Under the pieces are notes generated by a model, which was not told where the DNA came from, searched no databases, and saw only the letters and a program-made list of their open reading frames with translations. Positions 59,001 through 64,000 of a DNA stretch of 64,000 nucleotides are shown one piece after another (positions within the stretch are counted from its first letter, which is position 1; each line of letters begins with the position of its first letter). A program made the translations under genes and the position numbers. Source of the DNA: Firmicutes bacterium AM55-24TS (GTDB lineage Bacteria > Bacillota > Clostridia > UBA1381); assembly GCA_003460745.1 (NCBI GenBank), contig QTVU01000001.1, forward strand, positions 62,001-126,000, read 5' to 3'.

Positions 59001-62000
59001 ATATTGACTTAGGTGAAGTTTCAATCGTAATTTGAGGTACTTCTGTCATTGAGTCTACGAAGAATATGTACTTAACGTCATCACTGTTTTCTACAGGTTC
59101 TTCTGTAGCATCCACATTACCACGCTTGATGCTGATAATATCATTTTCACCGCTTCTTCTTGTGACGTGTAACTTATATGTCTTAATCGGCTGTGAAGTA
59201 TTCTGCGATTGAACATAGATTGTATATATCTTAGCTGTATCAGTTGCTTCTGTAAGAGCGATTGTATAAGCCTTAGATGTTATACCCTTATCAACCAACG
59301 TTGGTGCAGGCTCACCATCTTCTGTAATCGCAAGTTTTGTAAATTGATTCTTAGCCTTTACTATAACATTTGCTATTTCGTCAGTTGTTTCAATACTTCC
59401 GTCATAGTAACCGCCGTTTGAAGCTACCCAGTTAGCTTCTACACCGTTTACTGTTACTGTAATATCGGTATCAGTACTCTGCGGCATAATGATTAGCTTA
59501 AATGTCTTCTTATAACTTGAGCCTGATTTAGCCACATCAACTTCATAAGTATATGGATTGCTTTCCGTCAAAGCTGACAAGTTACTAACCTGTAATCTAT
59601 ACAATGTTCTGTCAGGTGAATCAACAGTTATAATATTATTTACATTTGTTGTATTTCTTACTTCAGCAATATTACCGTTTATTGATGTTAGGTATATAGT
59701 TGCTGTGTTAGAAGTTGTAGGAACATATACAATATATTCGTTCTTGTCCTCTTCCTTCGCAATCTTTTCGTCATCGTATTCTACAGTCAATTCCATATCC
59801 ATATCTGTAGGTGTTGCGATGATGTAGTAATCCTTTGTACCGCCGCTCTGCGATGTTACGGTTACAGGAATTGCGAATGAATCGTTTGTGCCGTCACCGT
59901 CAAAGTCGTAATCGGCTGTAAGTTTTGTAAATGTTGCCTTTGCAGTACCGCCGTTTGTATTTGCGAACGGTGCATTATCAATGCTTGTTACTGCCGCATT
60001 TACATCTTCAAGCTCGATTGCAAGGTCAAATACTGTATAACCCGATGTAGTTGACTTAGGAACATATACATGATATGCATTGTATATATTACCGCCTAAG
60101 TTTACACTGTCATCTGCTGTAGTATCTGTATCCTTGTTTTCACTGTCATTTGGATTTGCAGTTACCGACTTGATATTTGCATTGTTACTCTTCTTATAAA
60201 TATATAGCTTATATTCGGCTGTTGCTGTATTTGTAATATCATCAGATTTAACTGTGATTGTTACTTCTGTGAAGTTACTGTTTATAGTATCTTCAAGGTC
60301 TGTTGTAACAGTTGCGCCAAGTGTCGGATTTGTGTTGTTATTGCCTGAAACGCCGTCTTTACCTGTAATTTCTACACGGTAATTTGCGTTAGATGCAAGA
60401 GCCCATACATCTGCACTTGTTGCTGTACCGTCTACATAATATACATATGAGCCGTCAAGGTTTGTTTTCTTAACAGTATTGTTATCAACCTTTACAGTCA
60501 ATGCATAATCATCGCTCAAACGTTTTAGATATACAACGTTTTCATATGCAGGGTCACCGTCAGCTGTTCTGTACAATCTGAACGGTACTTCCATTTCGGT
60601 TACAGAGATAGGCATTGAAACCTTAAGCTCTGCATAACCGCCGGCTGTAATATCGCCATTGTTAATGCTTACGAAGTGGTTCTTGCTCGCTGCCGTAACA
60701 CCAATCAATACTTCACTTGCGTTAGGAAGTACTTCAAGATATGTATATCTTGGTTCTGAATCAGTCGGTGCAGTTGCATCCAAACCGTTTACTGTTACGC
60801 TTTCAACAGAAGGAGCTTCGTCTGTACCCTTTATAACAAGCTTATACATCTTCTGTAGTGAGCCATCCTGTGAAACTACCTTAACATATCTAATCTCGTC
60901 GCCTGTCTGTAAATCCAAACCTGAAACGATTTGAGTTACATATCCTACGTTGCTTGGATTATTATCATATGCATTCTGTCTAAGTTTCTCAATGTCTGTA
61001 AGTTCTGCCAATTCATCAGATGCTTGTACAGTTACATTTGTAAACTTAGTTGTATCAGGGATTTCAACAGTCCATGTTTCACCGTTGACGTCTGATGATT
61101 CCTTAACTGCATAATATGTGCCAACCTTAATATACTCTACATCTGCATTTGTATCTGTATCTCTGATTATTAAGGTGTATTCTTTAGTTGTAAATCCGTC
61201 TTGTCCTGTTACTGTTATACGGTATCTGTTTACCGGCTGACTGTGTAGAGTTACCGCATCATTTGCCCATACATTCTGTGACTCGCTGCCCACTTCATTG
61301 TATGACAATCCATATGGTGACTTTGTCAAATCTCTTGTGATAGCTTCAACCTTAACAGTTGAATTTGCATCTTGTGTTGTTATTGAAACATCAGCAGTCT
61401 TATCACTCGAAATACCGGTCTTTAGATATGTGTAAGTACCGTTTGCATTGCTTACTGTAGTACCGTTTACAGTTACATTCATAAGGTCTGTGTTTACAGC
61501 AACCTTAGTAATTACAAGAGTATATCTCTTTGTTGTACCGTCTTTTGCCTTAACTTCAATCGTTGCAGTTGTTTCTTTACTGTTTACAACCACATTGCTC
61601 AAAGTAACAGCTCCGGTCGCTTCATCCTTGCTGTCATAGCTGCCGTTTATATGTACGTACTGAACAAGCGATGTTTGCGGAGTTGCTATAATATCAACTC
61701 TTGAAGTTGTATCAGGAATCTTAATTACGAACTTGCTGTTATCATCTGCATCATATTTTGCAGGTCTTACAACACCGTCTACAACAACATCAACGCTCTT
61801 AAGCTCAGGGTTACCTTCTACAGAAGATACCTTTACGAAGTAAGTCATTACTTGACTTCCGTCTTCTGACTTAATATATACAGGAATTGTTACACCTGCT
61901 CTAAGCTCGTCATCAGTTATACCTGTAAGGTCAACATTAACGCTTGCATCATTGCTGTTTGAATATGTTATTGCAGCTGAACCGACATATGCTGACGGTT

Positions 62001-64000
62001 TATAAGTTGTTTCGATTGCAACTGTTGACTGACTGTCCTTAGCCTTTACTCTGATAGGAAGAATTGTTCGGCCCGAATCTACATATGTATAGAATTCACC
62101 TGCGGTATTCTTGCTTAAGTCAGGGTCTTCATTTGCAATATAGATTGCTTTTACAAATTCAATCTCTGTATTATCAGACTTCTTGCGAAGTACAAGTTTA
62201 TAATCCTTTGATGTAACTCCGTCTTCTGCTATTACTCTGATTGAAAGTTCAGTTGGACCATCATTCAATGACGGGTCAAGAGTAACTTCTCTGATTGCCT
62301 TATATGTTGCACCCGTTGTCATAGTTGAAGGCTGTTCTGTAGCAGGGTCGTAAATTACAACCTTTGAGCTTGTATTATTTGCTTCTGCAGTAATATTAAT
62401 GCTTAGAGCTGTACCCGTTGTTATAATATCACTTGCATTAATACCAAGATAATACTCAATATTACCGTTTTCATCAGTAATCTGCTTTACCTTACCTGTG
62501 TAGTCAGGGCTTGCAGGGTCTGTTGTAGGTGTTGAATCAACCTTATACAGACCAACATTATTTGATGCATATTTAATAATAAGTGTCGGTATATTCATTG
62601 AGCTGTTGTCTATGACAATACCGTCTGCTCTCTTAACATACAACTTAGTTGTTGTACTGCCACTCGCTTCTTCTTCAAGAAGTTCCTTCGAAAGAAGAAC
62701 CTTTGCAATACCGCCCTGTGTAGGATCGGCAGCGTTGATAGGTGTCGGAGTTACGAAGTTATTCGGTGTTCCGACTGCTACCTGCGAACGTGCATCAGCA
62801 GTTGTAACGTAAATTACAATACCGTCCTCCGAATAAGGGGCTTGGCCTTCATATGTGTTAATTGAAGTCTTATATGTTGCAGCAACCTTATTTTCTGTTA
62901 AGTCTACTGCCGTTATACCGTTTGTTTCAGGTAATTTCAAAATATTTACCTTAAACGTCTTTTCTGTTCCGTCTTCTGACTTAACATGGATATATACAGC
63001 ATTTGCCTTTGGCTGAGTTGCTTTAACATCCATTTCATCTGTATATGTTGCATCGCCATTTACATAGAATGTACTGCTTGTTGAAATCGTCAGCTTAATG
63101 CTTTCATCAGTTGTAACATTATCGCCGTCTACAATAACACCCTCTGCTACAAGTTTTTGAGTTGTGTTATCTGTTCCGTCAGTTGACGCAGGCAAAGTAT
63201 ATTCATACTCACCGTCAGCATTCTGCGAAAGTTCTTCGCCGCCATATGTTACCTTTATTGCAGTATTAGCTGACATTCTTATAATATCAAGCTGATATAC
63301 ACCCTGTGAATATGATGTATCTGCCGGAGTTACAGCAATATAAAGTGTTGTTGTATCTGCTGTAATCGAAACATTTCTCATATCGAACGGCATTCCTGAC
63401 ATAGAGTCACTCTTTGCAGTTGCTTCATCAGGACGAATTGCAACCTTTGAGCTTGTGCTTGCCGCTACGGCATTAACCTGTACATAGTTAGTATCATACT
63501 TAATCTTTGCAACATACTTACCGGTTGTCTTATCATATGTAACATTGTAATTTTCACCGATTATTATACCTGTCGGCTTGTACTCAAGCTTATCAACAGT
63601 AAGGCTTCCCAAACGAGAATCTGCCGTTTTCTTGTAAATACGTAGTGTATATTCATTAACCGCACCCAATGTTGTTGTTACCTTTAGAGCAATATCCATA
63701 TAACCCTTGTCATTGAAGTTCAAGGTTACATCTTCGGTTGTTGTATATGAATATACGTTGCCGTTCTCAATTTGAACTTGTCCGTTAGTTACTGCAGTTG
63801 TCAATGTTACAGACGCTGTCTTAGCATCGTCATCAACTGCCCATACATACATTAACTTTTCATTACCGTCTTCTTTTACAAGAGTTGAGTTAATATAGCC
63901 GCTGTTATCAACTGATACAAACGGATCACTCTCTTCATCAAGCTTGAAAATTGTAAGTATGTACGGAGCACCGTCAAGCGAATCGGCTGTCAATTTAATA
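41032..64000 (-). CDS. Giant cadherin-like beta-sandwich repeat protein with split dockerin, 5' end beyond window
   Basis: About 7,655 residues are visible and the frame is still open at the right edge. Nearly all of it is tandem cadherin-like beta-sandwich repeats of roughly 95-110 residues, ending in Y-x-L-x-I-x-R/K-x-S-x-N/D (for example YTLYIIRSNTG, YTVSVYRNK). The downstream copies have the canonical L-x-P-x-F-D-x-x-x-x-x-Y core (LTPIFDSDETNYHLTY). An island of two GLUG beta-helix modules interrupts them at about 54735-56405. Near the C-terminus come a carboxypeptidase-regulatory-like domain (YITGRVHSVAQGDDT), half a dockerin, a Thr/Pro/Asp linker with tandem repeats, and the other dockerin half (DCDFDGDGSITTKDLLYAG). 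No enzyme signature is visible. It probably forms a long extracellular stalk or filament docked through its C-terminus. Signal peptide not in window. Confidence 0.93.
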   Translation of the reverse strand, partial: IKLTADSLDGAPYILTIFKLDEESDPFVSVDNSGYINSTLVKEDGNEKLMYVWAVDDDAKTASVTLTTAVTNGQVQIENGNVYSYTTTEDVTLNFNDKGYMDIALKVTTTLGAVNEYTLRIYKKTADSRLGSLTVDKLEYKPTGIIIGENYNVTYDKTTGKYVAKIKYDTNYVQVNAVAASTSSKVAIRPDEATAKSDSMSGMPFDMRNVSITADTTTLYIAVTPADTSYSQGVYQLDIIRMSANTAIKVTYGGEELSQNADGEYEYTLPASTDGTDNTTQKLVAEGVIVDGDNVTTDESIKLTISTSSTFYVNGDATYTDEMDVKATQPKANAVYIHVKSEDGTEKTFKVNILKLPETNGITAVDLTENKVAATYKTSINTYEGQAPYSEDGIVIYVTTADARSQVAVGTPNNFVTPTPINAADPTQGGIAKVLLSKELLEEEASGSTTTKLYVKRADGIVIDNSSMNIPTLIIKYASNNVGLYKVDSTPTTDPASPDYTGKVKQITDENGNIEYYLGINASDIITTGTALSINITAEANNTSSKVVIYDPATEQPSTMTTGATYKAIREVTLDPSLNDGPTELSIRVIAEDGVTSKDYKLVLRKKSDNTEIEFVKAIYIANEDPDLSKNTAGEFYTYVDSGRTILPIRVKAKDSQSTVAIETTYKPSAYVGSAAITYSNSNDASVNVDLTGITDDELRAGVTIPVYIKSEDGSQVMTYFVKVSSVEGNPELKSVDVVVDGVVRPAKYDADDNSKFVIKIPDTTSRVDIIATPQTSLVQYVHINGSYDSKDEATGAVTLSNVVVNSKETTATIEVKAKDGTTKRYTLVITKVAVNTDLMNVTVNGTTVSNANGTYTYLKTGISSDKTADVSITTQDANSTVKVEAITRDLTKSPYGLSYNEVGSESQNVWANDAVTLHSQPVNRYRITVTGQDGFTTKEYTLIIRDTDTNADVEYIKVGTYYAVKESSDVNGETWTVEIPDTTKFTNVTVQASDELAELTDIEKLRQNAYDNNPSNVGYVTQIVSGLDLQTGDEIRYVKVVSQDGSLQKMYKLVIKGTDEAPSVESVTVNGLDATAPTDSEPRYTYLEVLPNASEVLIGVTAASKNHFVSINNGDITAGGYAELKVSMPISVTEMEVPFRLYRTADGDPAYENVVYLKRLSDDYALTVKVDNNTVKKTNLDGSYVYYVDGTATSADVWALASNANYRVEITGKDGVSGNNNTNPTLGATVTTDLEDTINSNFTEVTITVKSDDITNTATAEYKLYIYKKSNNANIKSVTANPNDSENKDTDTTADDSVNLGGNIYNAYHVYVPKSTTSGYTVFDLAIELEDVNAAVTSIDNAPFANTNGGTAKATFTKLTADYDFDGDGTNDSFAIPVTVTSQSGGTKDYYIIATPTDMDMELTVEYDDEKIAKEEDKNEYIVYVPTTSNTATIYLTSINGNIAEVRNTTNVNNIITVDSPDRTLYRLQVSNLSALTESNPYTYEVDVAKSGSSYKKTFKLIIMPQSTDTDITVTVNGVEANWVASNGGYYDGSIETTDEIANVIVKAKNQFTKLAITEDGEPAPTLVDKGITSKAYTIALTEATDTAKIYTIYVQSQNTSQPIKTYKLHVTRRSGENDIISIKRGNVDATEEPVENSDDVKYIFFVDSMTEVPQITIETSPKSILRVGYYDSQNKWHNNGDSSASTAGDTAGWTTDNNWQDTLPANANGGKYVIEVKAENGSKKNYVLEFREKSDDTSIKSITTEKGLDGEYNVDMSMTVLYEANVPDHDILLDILLTDKYATIESIHEVALPDDSENIIDSTGDIITRKKTDEGAFRYKVVGGVPIGGKRYLRITVKPQNDKAELVKNYYLLLKGASDDLSLDNVKVNDTVNTTPISNGLKYTFSVPTTVTEADVTITANQYAKLVNVAGNALSIPYINVWSDTSYTLSSEEETTITVEVRSQLYVDDVRTPNAKKTYTVSIYKNSNNTEIGEVIVNGIAAITRKNNPTIYEIAIPSDLNGGDSRAENPATITIHTSSGIAEISMKNSETGDYDVAHGELIAKRMLDEPDVSKVNKFEFTIRSSSGSVKQTYTLYVYTDYEDTDVKSVSLNKTELTAGASTDVDISLFSVPDDRIYTAVVNRRNPVDLSIVPTGNMAKVELTGFGIDGILVSDNSHGYVFENLALNSENDTVFNFRIMSYDGKVVSDPYQVIIKYVEDSDVALKSVVFDGVTAEKADFKSNTYLVRADSTVTNGILTITAANEDAVVKLGSDKSTNGVLNVSYNVTKNVSKVDFTVTSKDGKAEQAYTLYIIRSNTGEKEVYVNGTKLTKTSGGYTYEVPYGATAADIKVVADSEVSKVQIGDSEFKVSENTETVTLDSGKTTTVKFKIYSYPYDDNSFIAETITLVRQDQSLALSNVMVQSKSERDYTKLTPDKYGNYKTAIPSTDDSASIVIATRRSDSKLGLIRVTDTGDVVLGEDQGQLSVPDIANLGTVNKFYIVVSDGTKTSRYELVIVKYSNNTSVEKVIAERGTEDEYVAKDASCGGGSTILPEDPDGSKASPYQITTAEELQAMSDHLDAYYVLMNDIDLSGTAWTPVGTTSKPFTGNLNGNGKSISNLTITATSNDTAYGLFGANKGEVYDFKLEDVNITSVAGTSYQYIGAVAGKNEQNGVISRVAVASGNIESSYAAGGVTGDNRGTIEDAYNKATITSGEYAAGIAALNHNAVKNVYNVGSISSTSSNLTDEHVASIVVLNLDNSTINNAYTVMPGQIYSKVGSNSNVYNSASVLPEKLGDIATFNDWDFANTWVIKTAQYPTFRNQSADADISNLNIPDGSQARPFEITSAAGLKSIGNDEESLTKHYVLKNNISMKYNSDYIQMDPIGSEDTPFTGSLDGNGFTISDLKITSQKSVNGQDYSALFAVNNGTVKNLRFAVATIGENGVENASVVAGINNGTIEQVAIETGGKITAKNAAGFAIENNGTIENSYITSTALVSNNASAGIVISNNAGATIGYVFANANLSSSMFDKASIAINSDGTITHTHGVMGALFVKNDTSIVTTNDNSSIAASDLYVQSIFSDWNFNDIWYMTSGSYPMLQVTNKASSVSAQSIDLFADGETTCEHIVYIRDTKNSANIYIKAQNPYSTIAIRGGSYTGVFEGVINGLINDKTIIPFTITSTSGASQEHNLVIIKEPTLATLDSVVIDGTTVARVNNTYVAEIGKSADSVNAEITPISGTVEVLDKDRNVVSYESMNGLTWINTALPANVGTTTTYTLRVTNGNALSTVEYPLILKPAEYHTGLKYVQVDPLTLIGNVLVGSGYTDVTDINENVYNYVITKDLEYINIKAETVNSTSKVSIASEYNSANVQEIERYKLDTSIKDIYIPIDVTTEENVVEHYVLHLTRKSIDDSLKTVKVTYGSNVYTPTAENRVIDEETGATADVYVVKLDTPGNVPFTNKTYVDILIEANDIYTLVNAGSPTATDPTSANSDKWTATNVLLDGEELTIYEIKSKAADLETIKVSYLYIYKKSDNANLETFTATYNDGGTETTVEAGKDINGKYQLWIPSDVTTVDLEAIASTLLAEVQIDDNTSSLHNNVYKNFTITGKNTINVMIKSSLNTTAEYKININRLNLDLEAVQAGPYGGGNLSNALWDSTRNAYVVRLDPQTDDLPSAIASVLAKDANNYIRIGHLTRPEKPTQGSMTDEQYAAALAQYEKEVAAYETAAANDYSATDASVVWDGGWRQTSNQSYKIPLIKKDGGFTVVKIQVGVANNYKAQADATIDEKIGTVKTYTFLIGQKYKNTDADIDIYIDGNLLKNPEKVGDEIIYRYGIVKDATVKVGLRIDEHAPTPYDPTVSVNSVSENGIVNRSDYNYPTDGVLTIPVNTARSVSEDTPDTNITIVSIPEAGTGYTHQYKVVIYRLSENTNVLHNSSNNSETVVNETTRYDGETSPNVVDYYKVSESTLTVDENGNKYLRVYIKTEYSKAKITLNGKIYTGITDDDTVISGSNVVNGGDIHGILIPVKDGESVKVIPYVVTSEDGRHTSNNALNVTIQSINTNADYVTVNGVEAYGPFTEGDSDLPYYNSYIPYSVYEKAVNNAEKTSVVVQAAVQSKDTTAELLWEDGDFDYHGNDAKYNIPFRVSHSYLFDDADPDIPHVVKFRIISEAGTMQEYDLRVYLADNSNRDVEYDAESDNYSVWVGPAGTINSIPPAKYDKNTGRYTVEIETGITSVDMKVIADYEYAGVDIYDPYTSSYTNNYELHQKQVQLSNLEPNQNYTLYFRIRSQDEMLSGVGDGKEYIVDLIRKSNNRKIDHVYAYPEDKTGKLFQSVVENITVNNPIIIKNITYGTSIVPIEIGADYSTARVGMTIDGVDTVSTNQTLKINIPFDSNDDDVDETTGERSRTFQVTVWSYEGDIAPAYYTLKIIRKMNNLKLKEITLDGRYAEQDRNDPYTFRIDVGADETLVNEIKATALNAGEYVEFENNGFALSSNSYLNYDVSTIPTSSSVTIDIKVGSPDLLSDGTTPDEIAITKLIITKLSPEEMRSDLKLDMFVSDIKLVDSSYVKAAKQSEDKTLVNGKYVYTYNYISYINPTANMAYVKSQTKSASSKIEFFTDFGKPAIASGMLAVDTEASMSGIDDIILKARVTAGDGRTQDYTLMIQKASSELGIDKVYVDATGGLSTETQQTTRVTGKVTGYEAGVEPNTTAISYKVEMPMNTYIAQPFVFAIDPYAVIQFYEYRDGTYVLSNNKQIQGTNVNFAGATTDAASIEDRNLYKFRFKVTSRTNNASQEYVINLINSPEGTQLKNVNIGLRKEGYKDYPIDESEVILKNASITGLTTYLASVPQGRDTAVVKLISENKFAKIYVNGVHQNSAVNTYIDDVKLNGRVTQVPVTVESPSGATQNYTIYIVQYIYNFDLNTVVNDELTERIGDPVTNEDGVIISNYERPTKLPFYLSDADMQINMADPQGHKYYVQIDDGEKILVDDTTNEQTIKSTIKLKEVNSIVQLRVYDEDGFLITINNILIKRDMLDAALGAIRVNDNDAVKTTLDSGKIIYEAYSYSEAENPTAKVDIYAVDKNAAITLTGLTVSQTYTLGAGKGGQLTANVDLKVGDNYFSIELKKSDGSPSIYYTLRIKHIPVDVYLDDLYITKKDNSNKIPFYNSSFIKTVTTYSIKTENDLHEYDVYANAHETHQKLLDYAKTQGWNPNDYETRIKITDAGSEQIDDLSKYIKQYVNSMKTDGTTSEYFRIPIYLRVPHYTKTYYIEIHDPSDENRLADLQVIGYDLDPDFDKDNYKINKPTTDDEKKQGVYTVNVESEKTNADIYAKAYHNHDGAKTMVTILDSNKKPMSNAFVTITQNVNLEYGDNVFYVKVTSETSKELEYELHIYRKPIDASVKYVMVNDMPAALQPDGTYVAYVESGTNPIVKAMASDSRATTTLKTNGAADVSSTGWVTITMPTISSVTTNVDINVSLTAGTDTISRDYVLKLISVTGDILSVYMDVDNGDFVTDTTRQYANPIAAVWNSENNRFEIGIPHNATYTPMMRVTTLSDGKTVKIGTLAEQNPDAGTTKQFTNKTYLMNNPQDITVTVKDVATDITKTYIVHVTRMSGDADLIELEPESGVVMKPTFDKDVHNYEIDVDTAVTKVTFDKITASNNATIKLMTSTSNGSKPVINHTSGNSFVFDNLTVGNNILKIEVTSEDRITTKTYTVTINRKIPDTDATLDDIRVVIGGKYYSLVPMFDRDITDYYFIVEGENINDINIEATPSSAASDVAYKIDGGSTTKGTSVTIKDGLTEKSTTEVAFNVSASGVVMKEYKITLYKNTNANINPKQNFLSSISLANHTLTMMNSSSDVDYNYYSNVTNTETEEAITVIPNTNVTGTDGNMTATLYDVANNTTETMLSGQPTPIKLDAGNNLFIVKVSDGNGNSRYYSITINRAIDKNTSALLSSLTASGQSMTPTFDKNVTSYKITVANDVDSIKINAKSENTMSAIWVRSEALDIDVDAVGTINTDIKLVEGSNKIVITVTAPNNTAKAGNRTWNNTKKVYVINIYRGSENDNADLIDIKYTAGGILTPIFDSDETNYHLTYTYEHENVDLIPVARTPDAIKDITVTSSGTSKVISSGDTFSLSPLAVGETVVTFIVRTVNGTEKTYTVSVYRNKFETPIPEITGLELKDQHFDDYAITPTFDKDEHSYYASVPSTFEKADIKVTAISNDPSDEDNLTIRVNGRVISSGTWNNIFEPIEYGDNIFTIELSNAQENKEYYTLVINRQQPDIDPKLIDLAVKQNFALSPAFDPDKTAYEINVDESTSYINLIPTANDAKITVNNLEVVSGMASENIELKKGKNQIKVVVTAIDNTKSPAELSITKRVYLVNVYRPDSDNDNALTELVLNKGTVVPAFTRDVKNYYVTVPYQVNKVTLETAALNPGSVIKVNGTEYTGAMDIDLTDGVYNSVAIKVYASADDSLPEVTYTLDIFRKNMAADVPDLSSLTVDGKDIIPDFSARELNYYTYVDASTTRVTINAKAASSSANVSGIGTFALNGNKTVRIITVRNGATMQKYSVTILRDTAINGISGTLNGDAITNSTLETITVPEGTTTIPLNITSADSDAIITVNGREIESGKDIDFAMSTQKERFDINVVSAISGINKSFVVYAESDADKPYEPFINHIMIDPTINQTGKDATFFTAFDEKVFVYSAVNDGATPYLFAKSDDPDVYIEVINETMRDYSLQEGIGSYLAQSIGESGQATFTFRATKFTESGYELINEYVVTVYNTDAPILTDLWTDNATMKTKFSPIVRNYDVEIGKDTEAFTVHTKNTYENAQVSMSIDGGAYVDGDVRTFDKLPLDTKNFTVTVKITVDEKDGIYVLNVTRLDKLIPEAFLENIELEDETAAGDGLYEMTPAFEEKDAEYSAKVNYTDNTITLTVTAKDPANDKLAVTTSDGKVTTVTSGTATEITLPSSFLDSEHSTETVTVTVENKDGKIGKYELKITRDDRANGDARLASLTTDKFDLSKVFNPEIFSYVVNISPYDEDITVTAEAKNPTDSIVFTHKGKNSAESIGSASEKFELDAGEAVDYVFVTVAETPYTYVIKIVRENTAYLSNIIVTDTVDGDGYEELNPKFDASVISYDVLVDPLATEIEFTIKTTEYNPILNMSIEGTQVASKSASELTHMFDLALNQKSFTIDFEIASQVSSTVTNGGKYRVTVTRDTAETVPELQTYITGRVHSVAQGDDTAEIRMYDSSNNLVAVDAAGNTVYQVGLNGNFEISLPDADTYHIVISRTGYLDYEITNIVSTETFVKAKYDFGMIRITPGNVTDYDVSDGIIDYVDINLVNVFLYNIIMNDYTGQIIKDSITTTEDGTKDETKDTDKKDDSSDNPEPPDNGATDNPSTPSTPDNGATDNPSTPSTPDSGTTDNPSTPSTPDSGTTDNPSTPSTPDSGTPDNPETPSETPDTPSTPSDGTNSGDSKDDSTTTDTPNKGETGDNTSSDTETGDKSDNTETPSDGNTSSDNTSNGDTSSDSKSDSTTDSATSDSKSDSTTDSATSDSKSDSTTDSVTSDSKSDSKSDSAKSSESLYSVSTAVAGVSAYTEIQYGDGTNIAGAYYEANGKKIISWINFEGGRVERADCDFDGDGSITTKDLLYAGMYFGKKTPVLDNQGPDKVKIKAY
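41355..41480 (-). repeat. 39-bp tandem repeats in the giant gene linker
   Basis: Three copies plus a partial of a 39-bp unit encoding KSDSTTDSATSDS, with only a few base changes between copies. Ser/Asp-rich linker resembling staphylococcal SD repeats in composition. Confidence 0.9.
41715..41900 (-). repeat. 42-bp tandem repeats in the giant gene linker
   Basis: Four to five copies of a 42-bp unit encoding TTDNPSTPSTPDSG or ATDNPSTPSTPDNG. The copies are nearly identical, so copy number may vary between strains. Confidence 0.9.
54735..56405 (-). other. Two GLUG-type beta-helix modules embedded in the giant protein
   Basis: Both begin with the same signature, DGSKASPYQITTAEELQAMS and DGSQARPFEITSAAGLKSIG. 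Each then has a NDIDLSG / NNISMKY strand, PFTGNLNGNGKSISNLTI or PFTGSLDGNGFTISDLKI, and G-x-V/I-x-x-x turns typical of GLUG repeats. They end in similar W-x-I/M-x-x-x-x-Y-P motifs (WVIKTAQYPTF, WYMTSGSYPML). A CGGG stretch joins them to the preceding repeat. GLUG modules occur in bacterial adhesins and IgA-protease-like proteins. Confidence 0.75.

Noticed and set aside
63991..63993. TTG codon as the start of the giant protein
   Set aside because: The frame stays open to the window edge and no signal peptide follows, so the true start is outside.

Overview
The window is low-GC DNA that reads like a gut-type Clostridia (Firmicutes) genome. The signs are TTGACA/TATAAT promoters, strong AAGGAG-type ribosome sites, S-layer homology (SLH) surface proteins, dockerin modules, a copper-amine-oxidase-type stalk protein, an NlpC/P60 wall hydrolase and a GH51 arabinofuranosidase. 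A plant-fibre or pectin-associated anaerobe would fit, but that is inference; no taxonomic marker beyond a tRNA is present.

Layout. (1) 1-6279, minus strand: an operon comEC - holA - GH51 arabinofuranosidase. holA and the arabinofuranosidase each carry a single-base frameshift, and the arabinofuranosidase runs off the left edge. (2) 6280-10319, plus strand: a regulatory gap rich in TGTAAY motifs, an SH3/NlpC-P60 hydrolase, a stalk-domain protein, then a MarR regulator with a perfect palindromic operator, translationally coupled to a YczE-like membrane protein. (3) 10370-13329: tRNA-Leu(CAA) carrying a 2.87-kb integrated mini-element. It is bounded by 56-bp direct repeats of the tRNA 3' half and holds a structured RNA candidate, an XRE regulator (frameshifted), a possible ~100-nt transcript, a tyrosine recombinase, a GC-rich region with a long inverted repeat, and a 70-residue protein. 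(4) 13565-64000, minus strand: about 50 kb of very large secreted modular proteins. From upstream to downstream these are a giant protein of more than 7,650 residues built from cadherin-like beta-sandwich repeats and ending in a split dockerin; three dockerin proteins; an SLH protein; a fourth dockerin protein; and a second SLH protein with its own promoter.

The surface-protein block is the most interesting part. Four dockerin proteins share an apparently undescribed module immediately before the dockerin (signature GNSP...DPG). Four consecutive proteins share an N-terminal beta-sandwich that looks cohesin-like. The SLH proteins in the same block would anchor to the wall. I infer a co-expressed, wall-anchored, non-enzymatic protein scaffold or adhesion layer. 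No catalytic domain is visible among these genes. Single-base disruptions at 2697-2700, 3068-3071, about 11153 and about 19840 all look like one missing base, three of them in homopolymers, so assembly error should be excluded before any gene is called dead.

Stretches over 300 bp without a gene: 6280-6729 (promoters and TGTAAY boxes), 10457-11094 (structured RNA candidate, promoter, hairpin), 12427-13034 (GC-rich, inverted repeats), and 13248-13564 (right attachment site and two terminators).
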